This document shows positions 20,870 through 29,859 of a DNA stretch of 64,000 nt, in pieces; positions within the stretch are counted from its first letter, which is position 1; every line of letters begins with the position of its first letter. The position numbers and the translations under genes were made by a program. The notes below the pieces were generated by a model. It was not told where the DNA came from. It did no database searches and saw only the letters and a list, made by a program, of their open reading frames with translations. The stretch is from Corynebacterium suicordis DSM 45110 (GTDB lineage: Bacteria; Actinomycetota; Actinomycetes; Mycobacteriales; Mycobacteriaceae), in assembly GCF_015351405.1 (NCBI RefSeq), contig NZ_JADKMY010000001.1, positions 1,178,001 to 1,242,000 on the forward strand, read 5' to 3'.

Positions 20870-21396
20870 GTCCGCGCGTAGTGCTCGTGGGGCTGCCGGG
20901 AAGCGGCAAGACCACGGTTGGCCGTCGATTGGCTAACGCGCTGCATCTCACCGCGGTGGATACCGACCAGATGATCGAGCGGAAGTACGGCAGCGCGTGC
21001 GGCCATGTGTTTGAGAAGCTCGGCGAGGAGCGCTTTCGCGAGGCGGAGGCCGAAGCTGTCGCGGAGGCCATGACCACCGATGGCATCGTCTCGCTGGGTG
21101 GCGGTGCGGTTCTCACCGCTTCTAATCGACGCCTCCTCGCTAACCAGCGCGTGGTGTACCTGCACGTTTCCGCTGCTGAGGGTGTGCGCCGCACATCTGG
21201 AGACACCTCCCGGCCACTCTTGAACGTGGATAATCCTGCGGCTCGCTATGAGCAGCTGTTGGAGGAGCGCGCGCAGTTCTATGAGGAAGTGGCTAACCTT
21301 CTGGTGCATTCCGATGGTCTGCAGCCACATCGAGTGGTGACTCAGATCCTGCAGTTCCTCGAAGAGGATGAAGAAGACAGCCAGCCTCTGCCGTAA
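20866..21396 (+). CDS. aroK: Shikimate kinase
   Basis: This 176-residue P-loop kinase phosphorylates shikimate with ATP. Walker [16 protein letters not shown] lies at residues 8-22, the shikimate-binding Asp is in DTDQMIE near 36, and the SLGGGAVL turn is near 78-85. It overlaps aroC by 4 nt. The C-terminus ends in an acidic run (EEDEEDSQ). Confidence 0.96.
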   Translation: MSPRVVLVGLPGSGKTTVGRRLANALHLTAVDTDQMIERKYGSACGHVFEKLGEERFREAEAEAVAEAMTTDGIVSLGGGAVLTASNRRLLANQRVVYLHVSAAEGVRRTSGDTSRPLLNVDNPAARYEQLLEERAQFYEEVANLLVHSDGLQPHRVVTQILQFLEEDEEDSQPLP

Positions 21397-21453
21397 TTTT
21401 CCTGCCGTTCAGCATCTCTGCTCGTCCGCAATCCAGCTTCAAGGAGTGAGTCC

Positions 21454-22524
21454 ATGCCCACCATCACAGTCAATTCCGCTGTCCCGTATGACGTGCAGAT
21501 TGATCGGGGAGTGCAGGCCGCGCTCAGCCACATCCGCACCGTGACAAATAACGTGCGCAACCTGCTGATCATTCACCAGCCGGCCTTGACTTCCCGCGCG
21601 CAGGAGCTGGCAGCGGAGTTGGAAAACGATGGGATCGCCATCACGCTCCACCAGATTGCGGACGCGGAAGAGGGCAAGACCCTGAGCGCTGCCGGTGAAT
21701 GCTGGGACAAATGTGCTGCAGCTGGTCTGACCAGGCATGATGCCATCATGGGTCTGGGTGGCGGCGCCGCCACTGACCTCGCTGGTTTCATCGCGGCCAC
21801 CTGGATGCGCGGGATCAAGGTCATCCAATATCCCACCACCTTGCTGGCCATGGTTGATGCAGCTGTGGGTGGCAAGACGGGAATCAACACGGCTGCGGGC
21901 AAGAATCTGGTCGGGGCATTCCACGAGCCAGCCTTGGTCGTGGTGGACCTCGAAGTGCTGGACACCCTGCCTGAGCTGGAGCTCATCGCCGGTTCCGCCG
22001 AGATCATCAAGGCCGGTTTCATCTCGGACACGGAAATCCTGCGCCTCTACGAGGCCGATCCCCAAGCAGCCCTGGATCCCCACGGCAGCCTCCCGGAACT
22101 CATCCAGCGCGCAATCCAGGTCAAGGCAGACGTGGTGGCCGTGGACCTCAAGGAATCCAGCCTCCGCGAAATCCTCAACTACGGCCACACCTATGGTCAC
22201 GCCGTGGAGCATCACGAAAACTATCAGTGGCGGCACGGCCACGCTGTCGCGGTGGGCATGGTCTTCGAGGCCGAACTGGCCAAGGCTGCCGGGCTACTTG
22301 AGCAGGCCGAGGTGGACCGACACCGCGCTATCTTGGAATCGGTGGGCCTTCCCGTTTCCTATTCCCAGGCCGGCCTGGATGTTTTGCTCGACGCCATGTC
22401 TCGCGACAAGAAGAACAAAGCCAACGTGATTCGCTTCGTGGTTATCGAAGCCGCGGGCAGCCCAACTCGCCTCGAAGGCCCGAGCCAAGAACTGCTGGAA
22501 GCGGCTTACGCAGCCACCAGCTAG
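21454..22524 (+). CDS. aroB: 3-dehydroquinate synthase
   Basis: This 356-residue NAD- and zinc-dependent enzyme makes 3-dehydroquinate from DAHP. It shows GLGGGAATDLAGFIAATWMRG, YPTTLLAMVDAAVGGKTGIN, the metal ligand Glu in GSAEIIKAGFI, and the two histidines in NYGHTYGHAVEH and RHGHAVAVGM. The ATG has AAGGAG upstream. It lies 57 nt after aroK. Confidence 0.97.
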   Translation: MPTITVNSAVPYDVQIDRGVQAALSHIRTVTNNVRNLLIIHQPALTSRAQELAAELENDGIAITLHQIADAEEGKTLSAAGECWDKCAAAGLTRHDAIMGLGGGAATDLAGFIAATWMRGIKVIQYPTTLLAMVDAAVGGKTGINTAAGKNLVGAFHEPALVVVDLEVLDTLPELELIAGSAEIIKAGFISDTEILRLYEADPQAALDPHGSLPELIQRAIQVKADVVAVDLKESSLREILNYGHTYGHAVEHHENYQWRHGHAVAVGMVFEAELAKAAGLLEQAEVDRHRAILESVGLPVSYSQAGLDVLLDAMSRDKKNKANVIRFVVIEAAGSPTRLEGPSQELLEAAYAATS

Positions 22525-22575
22525 CCGGGTTTTCCACCAATCACTCACCACGCACCTCACAACCAAGGAGTTCTC

Positions 22576-23013
22576 ATGCCGCAGAAGATCACACTATTGA
22601 ACGGTCCGAACCTCAACCGGCTGGGCAAACGCCAGCCGGAGGTATACGGAAAGACCACCCTCGCAGAAATCGAGACGATGCTTGCCCAAGAAGCTGAGCG
22701 TCTAGGCGTGGAGCTCACCTGCGTGCAGTCCAATCATGAGGGCGAGCTCATCGAGGCAGTACATGCTGCCGCCGATGCTGGCCACGCCGTGATCATCAAC
22801 CCGGGCGGCTTCACCCACACATCGGTGGCGCTGCGTGATGCACTGGCAGAAATCCAGGAGGGCGAGGGGTTCATCGAGGTGCATATCTCGAACGTGCATG
22901 CCCGGGAATCCTTCCGCCACCACAGTTACCTCAGCCCGCTGGCCACCGGAGTGATCGCCGGCCTGGGTACGTATGGCTACATCGCCGCGCTGCGCTTTCT
23001 CGCCAACGACTAG
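22576..23013 (+). CDS. aroQ: Type II 3-dehydroquinate dehydratase
   Basis: This 145-residue dodecameric type II dehydratase converts 3-dehydroquinate to 3-dehydroshikimate. It shows [18 protein letters not shown] with the catalytic Tyr near 24, the flexible active-site lid that follows, [24 protein letters not shown], and [16 protein letters not shown] with the catalytic His. The start has AAGGAG. Its last five codons plus the stop are duplicated in tandem directly downstream. Confidence 0.97.
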   Translation: MPQKITLLNGPNLNRLGKRQPEVYGKTTLAEIETMLAQEAERLGVELTCVQSNHEGELIEAVHAAADAGHAVIINPGGFTHTSVALRDALAEIQEGEGFIEVHISNVHARESFRHHSYLSPLATGVIAGLGTYGYIAALRFLAND

Positions 23014-23031
23014 GGTCTCGCCAACGACTAG
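22998..23031 (+). repeat. Perfect 16-bp tandem duplication spanning the aroQ stop
   Basis: TCTCGCCAACGACTAG occurs at 22998-23013 and again at 23016-23031, an 18-bp period. The first copy encodes the end of AroQ (LAND-stop); the second is untranslated. Recent slipped-strand duplication is the simple explanation. Confidence 0.9.
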
Positions 23032-23081
23032 CGCCCAGCCAGTCACATTTTTTCATCTCTACCCGAAGGAGCTTCACCAGC

Positions 23082-24173
23082 ATGTCTCGCACCGTGAACA
23101 TCCAGCAATTTCGCCAACGTCGTGAACAGGTTTCCCAGAAGATCGCCGAGCAGGGAGCCCACGCGCTGTTGATCACGGACCTGCGCAATGTGCAGTATCT
23201 CACCGGTTTCAGCGGCTCCAACGCCGTGCTTCTCCTGCGTGCGGATGGCACGTCCATCGTCTCCACGGATGGGCGCTACACCACGCAAATCGGCTTGCAG
23301 ACCGGCTCACCAGAAGACATGGAAATCTCCATCGCGAGCAACAGCCTCAAGGAACTCTACGGGCGCTTCAAGGCAGAAACTGAGGCACAGCTGCACGTGG
23401 AGCCAAGCCTGCCCATTGGCCAGGCCGAGGCTCTGGGTAACCCCACTATCCTGCGCAATGCCGTGGAAGACGCGCGCCTGATCAAGGACGCTTCCGAAAT
23501 CCAGGCACTGCGCGCAGCTGGAGAGCTCGCGGATAGCGTGTGGCAGCAGTTCATCGCCGAAGGCGGGATCCGCGAAGGCCTCACAGAGATCGAGGCAGCT
23601 GCTGACCTGGAAAACCGCCTGCGCCGGGCAGGAGCGGATTCCTTGAGCTTCGATACCATCCTCGCCTCCGGTCCGAATGGCTCCAAACCTCACGCTGGGG
23701 TGAGCAAGGACACTATCGTCAAGGGACTGGTGACTGTTGACTTCGGCGTGTACCTGGACGGGTATGCGTCGGACCAAACGCGGACCGTGTGCGTGGGTGA
23801 GCCCACCGAACGTGATTTCGAGCTCTACCAAACCGTCTACCGTTCCCAGAAGGCCGGGGAAGCGAGTCTTCGCCCAGGCACCGGGCTCAAGGCAGTGGAT
23901 ACCGCCTGCCGCGAGATCATCGAGGCAGCGGGTTACGGCGAATATTTCGTCCACTCCACCGGACACGGCGTGGGCCTGGATGTGCACGAAGCTCCCCGCG
24001 CAGCGCAGACCGTGGATGAGGCAGAAGTTCTCCGTGAAGGAATGACCCTCACGGTTGAGCCGGGAATCTACCTGCCGGGGGAGACCGGCCTGCGCATTGA
24101 GAACACCTACGTGATCACCGCAGATGGGGCGGAAAGCCTCAATACCTCCACCACCGAGATGATCGTGGTCTGA
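23082..24173 (+). CDS. pepQ: Xaa-Pro aminopeptidase (M24 family)
   Basis: This 363-residue M24 peptidase should remove N-terminal residues preceding proline or split Xaa-Pro peptides in the cytosol. The N-terminal creatinase-like domain (about 1-130) is followed by the pita-bread fold with metal ligands in TVDFGVYLDGYASDQTRT (two Asp), HSTGHGVGLDVHE (His), VEPGIYLPGETGLRIENT (two Glu). GAAGGAG precedes the ATG. The aroQ-pepQ-efp-nusB order is common in Gram-positive bacteria. Whether it is an aminopeptidase or prolidase is not certain from sequence. Confidence 0.9.
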   Translation: MSRTVNIQQFRQRREQVSQKIAEQGAHALLITDLRNVQYLTGFSGSNAVLLLRADGTSIVSTDGRYTTQIGLQTGSPEDMEISIASNSLKELYGRFKAETEAQLHVEPSLPIGQAEALGNPTILRNAVEDARLIKDASEIQALRAAGELADSVWQQFIAEGGIREGLTEIEAAADLENRLRRAGADSLSFDTILASGPNGSKPHAGVSKDTIVKGLVTVDFGVYLDGYASDQTRTVCVGEPTERDFELYQTVYRSQKAGEASLRPGTGLKAVDTACREIIEAAGYGEYFVHSTGHGVGLDVHEAPRAAQTVDEAEVLREGMTLTVEPGIYLPGETGLRIENTYVITADGAESLNTSTTEMIVV

Positions 24174-24209
24174 AAGACCTCCTAGGCGGGGATTGGTGCA
24201 CCCCAGTGA

Positions 24210-24215
24210 TAGACT
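24210..24215 (+). promoter_or_regulatory. -10 element TAGACT upstream of efp
   Basis: TAGACT lies 51 nt before the GTG start of efp and would give a leader of about 40 nt that contains the GAAGGAG ribosome binding site. Confidence 0.45.
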
Positions 24216-24260
24216 GACTTACCGATTCCCGACACTTACATCCTTGAAGGAGACTCACTC

Positions 24261-24824
24261 GTGGCAAATACCGCGGATTTCAAGAACGGCCTGGTCCTGA
24301 AGATCGATGGAAAGCTCCAGCAGATCATCGAGTTCCAGCACGTGAAGCCCGGTAAGGGTCCAGCCTTCGTGCGCACCAAGCTCAAGGATGTTGTGTCCGG
24401 CAAGACCGTGGATAAGACCTTCAACGCTGGCGTGAAGGTGGAGACCGCGACCGTCGACCGTCGCGATATGACCTACCTGTACCACGATGGAACCAACTAC
24501 GTCCTCATGGATGATAAGACCTTCGACCAGGTGGAACTCGCCGAGCACCTCATGGGCGATGGCGCCAAGTTCCTGCTGGAAAACACCGTTGTGCAGGTCT
24601 CTTTCCACGAGGGCGAGCCACTTTTCGCCGAGCTTCCTGTCTCCGTGGAGCTGCGCATTGAGCACACCGATCCAGGCCTGCAGGGCGACCGCTCCACCGG
24701 TGGCACCAAGCCAGCCACCCTCGAGACCGGCGCCGAGATCCAGGTTCCCCTCTTCCTCGAGTCCGGCACCCTGGTCAAGGTTGATACCCGCACCGGTGAG
24801 TACCTCTCCCGCGTGAACAGCTAG
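24261..24824 (+). CDS. efp: Elongation factor P
   Basis: This 187-residue translation factor relieves ribosome stalling at polyproline. It starts at GTG 24261 behind GAAGGAG. The KOW-like domain I carries the loop [15 protein letters not shown] with the tip Lys near residue 32-34, followed by two OB domains and the C-terminal signature ([12 protein letters not shown]). The tip Lys is present; no modification enzyme is visible in the window. nusB follows after 5 nt. Confidence 0.97.
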   Translation: MANTADFKNGLVLKIDGKLQQIIEFQHVKPGKGPAFVRTKLKDVVSGKTVDKTFNAGVKVETATVDRRDMTYLYHDGTNYVLMDDKTFDQVELAEHLMGDGAKFLLENTVVQVSFHEGEPLFAELPVSVELRIEHTDPGLQGDRSTGGTKPATLETGAEIQVPLFLESGTLVKVDTRTGEYLSRVNS

Positions 24825-24829
24825 TTCAT

Positions 24830-25489
24830 TTGTCGACGCCAAAAGTGACTAAAGAAGCTAATTTCAAACGCCACGGCGCTCGCTACAAAGCGCGCCGCCG
24901 GGCAGTGGACATTCTGTTCGAGGCCGAATTCCGCGATGTTGACCCAGTGGGGATCATCGAGGAGCGTATTGCCCTGAGCAAGGACCAGGAAAACCAGGTC
25001 AAACCGGTTCCGGAGTACACCGAGGAGATCGTCAACGGTGTGGCAGTGAACCTGGATGCACTGGATGATTCCATCGCCAGCCACTTGTCATCCGAGTGGC
25101 GGTTGGACAGGCTCCCAGCGGTGGATCGCGCCGTGCTGCGCGTCTCCGCATGGGAGGTCATGTTCAACGGCGACGTGCCTGCCAAGGTAGCGATTAAAGA
25201 GGGCGTGGAGCTGGCCAGCGAATACTCGCATGACAAGGCCCCGGGCTATGTCAACGTGGTGCTCGATGGCGTGGGTCGCGATACGGATCTCCGCCTGGCA
25301 GACGCAGTGGCAGCGCAGAAGGAAAGTGCCGTCACAGGGATCGATTCCGTCTCGGATGAAGAGCTTGATCAGCTCATCGAATCCGTGGTGGATGCCCCCG
25401 AAGATTCATCGGCTGATTCTTCTGCTGAATCGTCCGCTGAACCCTCCGTCGAATCCTCCGCAGAGAGCTCTGACACCGAAGAAAACTAG
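24830..25489 (+). CDS. nusB: Transcription antitermination factor NusB
   Basis: The helical NusB core (about residues 12-165: [21 protein letters not shown], then [15 protein letters not shown] and [25 protein letters not shown]) binds BoxA RNA with NusE/S10 in rRNA antitermination. The C-terminus adds about 30 residues of Ser/Glu/Ala repeats, longer than usual. The start is either TTG 24830 or GTG 24845; neither has a clear ribosome binding site, and coupling to efp (5-nt gap) is likely. The motif core CGACGCCA (24834-24841) lies in the first codons. Confidence 0.92.
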   Translation: MSTPKVTKEANFKRHGARYKARRRAVDILFEAEFRDVDPVGIIEERIALSKDQENQVKPVPEYTEEIVNGVAVNLDALDDSIASHLSSEWRLDRLPAVDRAVLRVSAWEVMFNGDVPAKVAIKEGVELASEYSHDKAPGYVNVVLDGVGRDTDLRLADAVAAQKESAVTGIDSVSDEELDQLIESVVDAPEDSSADSSAESSAEPSVESSAESSDTEEN

Positions 25490-25505
25490 AGCACTCTCAC
25501 ACAAA

Positions 25506-25545
25506 ACAGCCCGGTTCCTGCGCTTCTAACGCAGAGCCGGGCTGT
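25506..25545 (+). terminator. Hairpin terminator after nusB
   Basis: A 9-bp GC-rich stem (25506-25514 with 25537-25545) encloses a second 5-bp stem (CTGCG/CGCAG). The following bases are only weakly T-rich, so termination may be partial. Confidence 0.7.
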
Positions 25546-25550
25546 CTTGC

Positions 25551-25556
25551 TAGACT
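25551..25556 (+). promoter_or_regulatory. -10 element TAGACT of the pyr operon
   Basis: TAGACT directly follows the nusB hairpin. Transcription would start near 25563 and give a leader of about 58 nt that contains the PyrR-type hairpin. Confidence 0.5.
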
Positions 25557-25587
25557 GATCCGCAGTAACTATTGGACATCCTTTAAC

Positions 25588-25618
25588 TGACCGCACAGAG
25601 AGGCGGGAAAGGAGGTCA
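25588..25618 (+). promoter_or_regulatory. PyrR-binding-loop hairpin over the pyrR ribosome binding site
   Basis: CAGAGAGGC (25596-25604) matches the loop recognised by PyrR in other bacteria. It is flanked by CCGC/GCGG, and a lower stem TGACC (25588-25592) with GGTCA (25614-25618) closes over AAAGGAGG, just before the ATG at 25621. PyrR bound with UMP would then block translation, as described for the Mycobacterium smegmatis pyr operon. No terminator or antiterminator is present. Confidence 0.65.
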
Positions 25619-25620
25619 CG

Positions 25621-26229
25621 ATGAACTCGACGACACCCCCCGAGGCAACCCAACTGCTCACAGCAGATGATGTTTCCCGGACAGTCGTGCGCATCGCGCA
25701 CCAGATTATTGAAAAGACAGCACTCGATGGAACCGACAGTTCTCGGGTGGTGTTGCTGGGAATCCCCTCGGGCGGAGTTCCGTTAGCCGCCCGTTTGGCG
25801 GAGAAAATCACTGAATTTTCTGGCGTCGAAATCTTCCATGGTGCCCTGGACATCACGCTCTACCGCGACGATCTCCACCGCGGCTCCGCACACCGTGCGT
25901 TGCAGCCCACCGTGGTGCCAGACGAGGGCATTGATGATGCGATCGTCATTTTGGTTGACGACGTGCTCTTTTCCGGCCGCAGCATTCGCGCCGCCCTCGA
26001 CGCACTGCGCGACCTCGGGCGTGCCAAGAGCGTCCAGCTCGCGGTACTCATCGACCGCGGCCACCGCCAGCTTCCCATCCGCGCTGATTACGTGGGTAAG
26101 AACATTCCCACGTCCACCCAGGAAGACGTGCTGGTGGAGCTGCGGGAACTGGATGATGTCGATGGAGTCCAGCTCATCCGCCATGCCGGTGAGAACACAC
26201 AACCCACCCAGGAGGGCAGCACTCGATGA
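25621..26229 (+). CDS. pyrR: Bifunctional pyr operon regulator / uracil phosphoribosyltransferase
   Basis: This 202-residue phosphoribosyltransferase-fold RNA-binding protein senses UMP. The PRPP motif [18 protein letters not shown] lies near 109-126; [19 protein letters not shown] and [10 protein letters not shown] are family landmarks. The ATG has the strong site AAAGGAGG, itself inside the candidate PyrR hairpin, which implies autoregulation. It overlaps pyrB by 4 nt (ATGA). TGGCGTCGAAAT, a copy of the dispersed motif, lies at 25821-25832. Confidence 0.96.
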   Translation: MNSTTPPEATQLLTADDVSRTVVRIAHQIIEKTALDGTDSSRVVLLGIPSGGVPLAARLAEKITEFSGVEIFHGALDITLYRDDLHRGSAHRALQPTVVPDEGIDDAIVILVDDVLFSGRSIRAALDALRDLGRAKSVQLAVLIDRGHRQLPIRADYVGKNIPTSTQEDVLVELRELDDVDGVQLIRHAGENTQPTQEGSTR

Positions 26230-27158
26230 AGCACCTACTCAGTATTGGAGATCTTTCCGCAGGGGAGATCACGCAGTTGCTGGATGAGGCAGACCGCTTC
26301 GCCGAAGCCCTCGAGGGCCGGGAAATGAAGAAGCTGCCCACGCTGCGCGGACGGACCATCTTCACCCTGTTCTATGAGAACTCCACCCGAACCCGCAGTT
26401 CTTTTGAGACCGCGGGCAAGTGGATGAGCGCGGATGTCATCAACATCTCAGCCTCCAGTTCCAGCGTGAAGAAGGGCGAATCGCTCAAGGACACCGTGCA
26501 GACCCTGCGCGCTGTTGGTGCGGATGCGATCATCATGCGCCACCCTTCTTCCGGTGCTGCTCGCCAAGTGGCTAACTGGGTGGATGACATCGCCGTGATC
26601 AACGCCGGCGATGGCTCTCATCAGCACCCCACACAGGCTTTGCTGGATGCCGTGACCATGCGCCAGCAGCTCGGGGACATCGCGGGTAAGCACGTGGCGA
26701 TCGTCGGCGACATCCTGCACTCGCGCGTGGCGCGCTCCAATGCGCAGCTGCTCACCACGCTGGGTGCCCGCGTGACCTTCGTGGCACCTGCCACGCTGCT
26801 CCCTTTCGGGGTGGAGAGCTGGGGAGTGGAGGTGTCGCATGATTTCGACGCCGTGATTCCCCACGCCGATGTGGTGATGATGCTGCGCGTGCAGGCTGAA
26901 CGCATGAACGGCGGATTCTTCCCCAGCCACCGCGAGTACGCCACCCGCTACGGACTCTCCCGCGCGCGCCGCGAAGCCATGCGCGAAGAAGCGATCATCA
27001 TGCACCCGGGACCCATGCTGCGGGGCATGGAAATCAACGATGACGTGGCAGATGCCCCAAACACAGTGGTGCTCCAGCAGGTCACCGCGGGTGTGCACGT
27101 GCGCATGGCCATCTTGTTCACGCTGCTGGTGGGCGCTGACTCGTCCTTTGAGGGGTAG
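26226..27158 (+). CDS. pyrB: Aspartate carbamoyltransferase, catalytic chain
   Basis: This 310-residue enzyme forms carbamoyl-aspartate, the committed step of pyrimidine synthesis. Carbamoyl phosphate binding STRTR is in [13 protein letters not shown] near 51-62, the Lys loop in SSSVKKGES, then [18 protein letters not shown] and [12 protein letters not shown]. It overlaps pyrR by 4 nt. No regulatory chain gene (pyrI) is present. Confidence 0.97.
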   Translation: MKHLLSIGDLSAGEITQLLDEADRFAEALEGREMKKLPTLRGRTIFTLFYENSTRTRSSFETAGKWMSADVINISASSSSVKKGESLKDTVQTLRAVGADAIIMRHPSSGAARQVANWVDDIAVINAGDGSHQHPTQALLDAVTMRQQLGDIAGKHVAIVGDILHSRVARSNAQLLTTLGARVTFVAPATLLPFGVESWGVEVSHDFDAVIPHADVVMMLRVQAERMNGGFFPSHREYATRYGLSRARREAMREEAIIMHPGPMLRGMEINDDVADAPNTVVLQQVTAGVHVRMAILFTLLVGADSSFEG

Positions 27159-27215
27159 AGCACCATGCAAGAAAACAATCAGCAGAACCCCGATACGCAG
27201 CCGAAAGGACACTCC

Positions 27216-28595
27216 ATGACTGGCAGTGAAACCACCAACTACCCAGCCACCGGCACGCTGGCCGCGGTACCCACCGGTGCCGAAAATGAAGTGCTGCTCA
27301 AGGGAGTGCACATCTATGGCGAGGGTGACCCGCAGGATGTGCTGATCCGGGATGGCATCATCGCGGATATCGGCACCGGGCTCTCTACTGAGGGTGAGAG
27401 CATTGATGTGCCCGGCCAGGTACTGCTCCCAGGTCTGGTGGACATGCACGTCCACCTGCGTGAACCCGGCCGGGAAGATACCGAAACCGTGGCCACCGGC
27501 TCTGCCGCAGCCGCGCAAGGTGGCTTCACCGCCGTATTCACCATGGCTAACACCGCCCCTGTCACAGACGCACCCGTGATCGCAGAAACCGTGTGGTACA
27601 AGGGACAAAACACCAACCTGTGTGACGTGCACCCAGTGGGATCTATCTCCAAGAACCTGGCCGGAAAAGAACTCACCGAGTTCGGCATGATGGCTGATTC
27701 CGATGCCAAGGTGCGCATGTTCTCCGATGACGGCAAGTGCGTGGATGACCCACGATTGATGCGCCGCGCAATCGAATACGCCAGGGGCATGGACGTGCTG
27801 CTCGCACAGCACTGCGAGGAGCCCCGCCTCACCGAAGGCGCGGTTGCCCACGAAGGTGCCAAGGCCGCTGAGCTGGGACTCACCGGATGGCCCCGCGTGG
27901 CCGAGGAATCAATCGTCGCCCGCGATGCCATCATGTCCCGCGATTATGGTGGCCGCCTGCACATCTGCCACGCCTCAACCGAAGGCACCGTGGAACTGCT
28001 GAAGTGGGCAAAATCTCAGGGCATCACCCTCAGCGCGGAAGTCACCCCGCACCACCTGCTGCTCACTGATGAGCGTTTGGAAACCTACGACGGCGTGAAT
28101 CGCGTGAACCCACCATTGCGTGAGCAGCGCGATGTGGAGGCGCTGCGCCAGGCACTGATCGATGGAGTCATTGACTGCGTGGCCACCGACCACGCCCCGC
28201 ACGGCTCGGAAGAAAAGTGCTGCGAGTTTGATAAAGCCCGCCCGGGCATGATCGGTCTGGAGACCTCCCTGGCACTGATCGCGCAGATCTTCGTGCTGGA
28301 TGGTGACCAAGACTGGCGGTTCGTGGCGAAGGTAATGTCGGAGAAACCAGCCGAAATCACCAAGCTGCCCGGACACGGCCGTCCCATCGCAGTGGGGGAG
28401 CCCGCCAACCTCTGCGTGGTGGACACGGAGAACTCCTGGGTGGCCAATGGCCAAGACATGGCTTCAAAATCCCGCAACACCCCTTATGAAGGCATGGACA
28501 TGCCTGTCAGGATCAGCACCACGCTTCTGCGTGGCAAGGTGACCTGCCGGAATGGACAGGCCGTGGCAGCAAAGAATGCTGCAGAGCAGGGATAA
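27216..28595 (+). CDS. pyrC: Dihydroorotase
   Basis: This zinc amidohydrolase cyclises carbamoyl-aspartate. I place the start at ATG 27216 with GAAAGGA upstream (459 residues); ATG 27165 with GAGGGG would add 17 polar residues. Metal ligands are visible in [10 protein letters not shown], the following [12 protein letters not shown] region, HICHASTEG and TDHAPHG. It is a class I, PyrC/AllB-type dihydroorotase. It follows pyrB in the operon and precedes carA. Confidence 0.95.
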   Translation: MTGSETTNYPATGTLAAVPTGAENEVLLKGVHIYGEGDPQDVLIRDGIIADIGTGLSTEGESIDVPGQVLLPGLVDMHVHLREPGREDTETVATGSAAAAQGGFTAVFTMANTAPVTDAPVIAETVWYKGQNTNLCDVHPVGSISKNLAGKELTEFGMMADSDAKVRMFSDDGKCVDDPRLMRRAIEYARGMDVLLAQHCEEPRLTEGAVAHEGAKAAELGLTGWPRVAEESIVARDAIMSRDYGGRLHICHASTEGTVELLKWAKSQGITLSAEVTPHHLLLTDERLETYDGVNRVNPPLREQRDVEALRQALIDGVIDCVATDHAPHGSEEKCCEFDKARPGMIGLETSLALIAQIFVLDGDQDWRFVAKVMSEKPAEITKLPGHGRPIAVGEPANLCVVDTENSWVANGQDMASKSRNTPYEGMDMPVRISTTLLRGKVTCRNGQAVAAKNAAEQG

Positions 28596-28596
28596 G

Positions 28597-28611
28597 TGGC
28601 GTCGAAAATAA
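28597..28611 (+). repeat. Dispersed motif copy (TGGCGTCGAAAATAA)
   Basis: This copy sits in the 39-nt gap between pyrC and carA, beginning one base after the pyrC stop, upstream of the carA ribosome binding site. Confidence 0.5.
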
Positions 28612-28634
28612 TGGACAAGAAAGAAGGAACAACA

Positions 28635-29801
28635 ATGACCAACACCGCAGCAGCTCTCGTTCTGGCTGATGGTCGGATTTTCCGCGGCCGTGCTTTCGGC
28701 GCCCAGGGAACCACTTTGGGAGAGGCAGTGTTCACCACTGCCATGACCGGTTACCAGGAAACGATGACGGACCCCAGCTACCACCGGCAGATCGTGGTGG
28801 CTACCGCCCCGCAGATCGGCAACACCGGATGGAACGATGAAGATTCCGAGTCCAAGGGTGACAAGATCTGGGTCGCCGGCCTAGTGGTGCGCGACCTTTC
28901 CCGCCGGGTATCCAACTGGCGCGCGGATCGTTCTCTGGAAGAGGAGATGAGCGCGCAGGGGATCATCGGTATCCAGGGAATCGATACCCGCGCGGTGGTG
29001 CGCCACCTGCGCGATAAGGGCTCAGTTGCCGCCGGTCTGTTCTCCGGCGAGGCAGTGACCACCGATGAGGACATGCTCAGCCAGGTGAAGCAGCAGCCAG
29101 GCATGGAAGGTGCAGACCTGGCAGCGGATGTCTCCACCGATGAGGTCTACGTGGTGGAACCCGAAGGCGAGCTCACCCACTCCGTGATCGCATATGACAT
29201 GGGTATCAAGACCAACACTCCACGCGAATTCTCCCGCCGTGGCGTGCGCACGGTGGTGGTGCCTTCCACCACCACCTTCGAAACGATTCAGCAACTGATG
29301 GAGAAGTACTCCGCCACCGGCGTGTTTGTCTCCAACGGCCCCGGCGACCCAGCCACCGCGGACGTGACCATCGAGCAGGTGAAGAAGGTGCTGGACGCGA
29401 AGATTCCTTTCTTCGGCATCTGCTTCGGCAACCAGATCCTGGGACGCGCGCTGGGCATGGAAACCTACAAGCTGAAGTTCGGCCACCGTGGCGTGAACGT
29501 GCCGGTGATTGATCACCGCACCGGGCGCATCGATATCACCGCGCAGAACCACGGATTCGCTCTCAAGGGCAACGCCGGCGAGGAATTCCAGACCCCATTC
29601 GGCCCCGCAGAAGTGACCCACACCTGCCTGAACGATGACGTGGTGGAAGGCGTGGCGCTGAAGAGCGGCCTAGCCTTCTCCGTGCAGTACCACCCAGAAT
29701 CCGCAGCTGGCCCGCACGATTCCAACTCGCTGTTTGATCAGTTCATCGAGCAGCTGGATGCACACAAGTCCGGCAAGTCCGGTCAAACCACCAAGTCCTA
29801 G
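28635..29801 (+). CDS. carA: Carbamoyl-phosphate synthase, small (glutaminase) subunit
   Basis: The start ATG 28635 has GAAGGA upstream; an in-frame GTG at 28596 has no site and would translate the intergenic motif. The 388-residue subunit releases ammonia from glutamine for CarB. It has the N-terminal CPSase domain (LVLADGRIFRGRAFG) and a class I amidotransferase domain with nucleophile Cys in FFGICFGNQILG and His/Glu in YHPESAAGPHDS. It precedes carB by 58 nt. Confidence 0.97.
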   Translation: MTNTAAALVLADGRIFRGRAFGAQGTTLGEAVFTTAMTGYQETMTDPSYHRQIVVATAPQIGNTGWNDEDSESKGDKIWVAGLVVRDLSRRVSNWRADRSLEEEMSAQGIIGIQGIDTRAVVRHLRDKGSVAAGLFSGEAVTTDEDMLSQVKQQPGMEGADLAADVSTDEVYVVEPEGELTHSVIAYDMGIKTNTPREFSRRGVRTVVVPSTTTFETIQQLMEKYSATGVFVSNGPGDPATADVTIEQVKKVLDAKIPFFGICFGNQILGRALGMETYKLKFGHRGVNVPVIDHRTGRIDITAQNHGFALKGNAGEEFQTPFGPAEVTHTCLNDDVVEGVALKSGLAFSVQYHPESAAGPHDSNSLFDQFIEQLDAHKSGKSGQTTKS

Positions 29802-29859
29802 AACCCACGAGTACCCCGTTTACTCAACACCCCACGAAGAATCTTTAGGAGCATAGTCA

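Noticed and set aside
28596..28634. GTG 28596 as the start of carA
   Set aside because: It has no ribosome binding site, would translate the intergenic motif, and the ATG at 28635 has GAAGGA and the family N-terminus.
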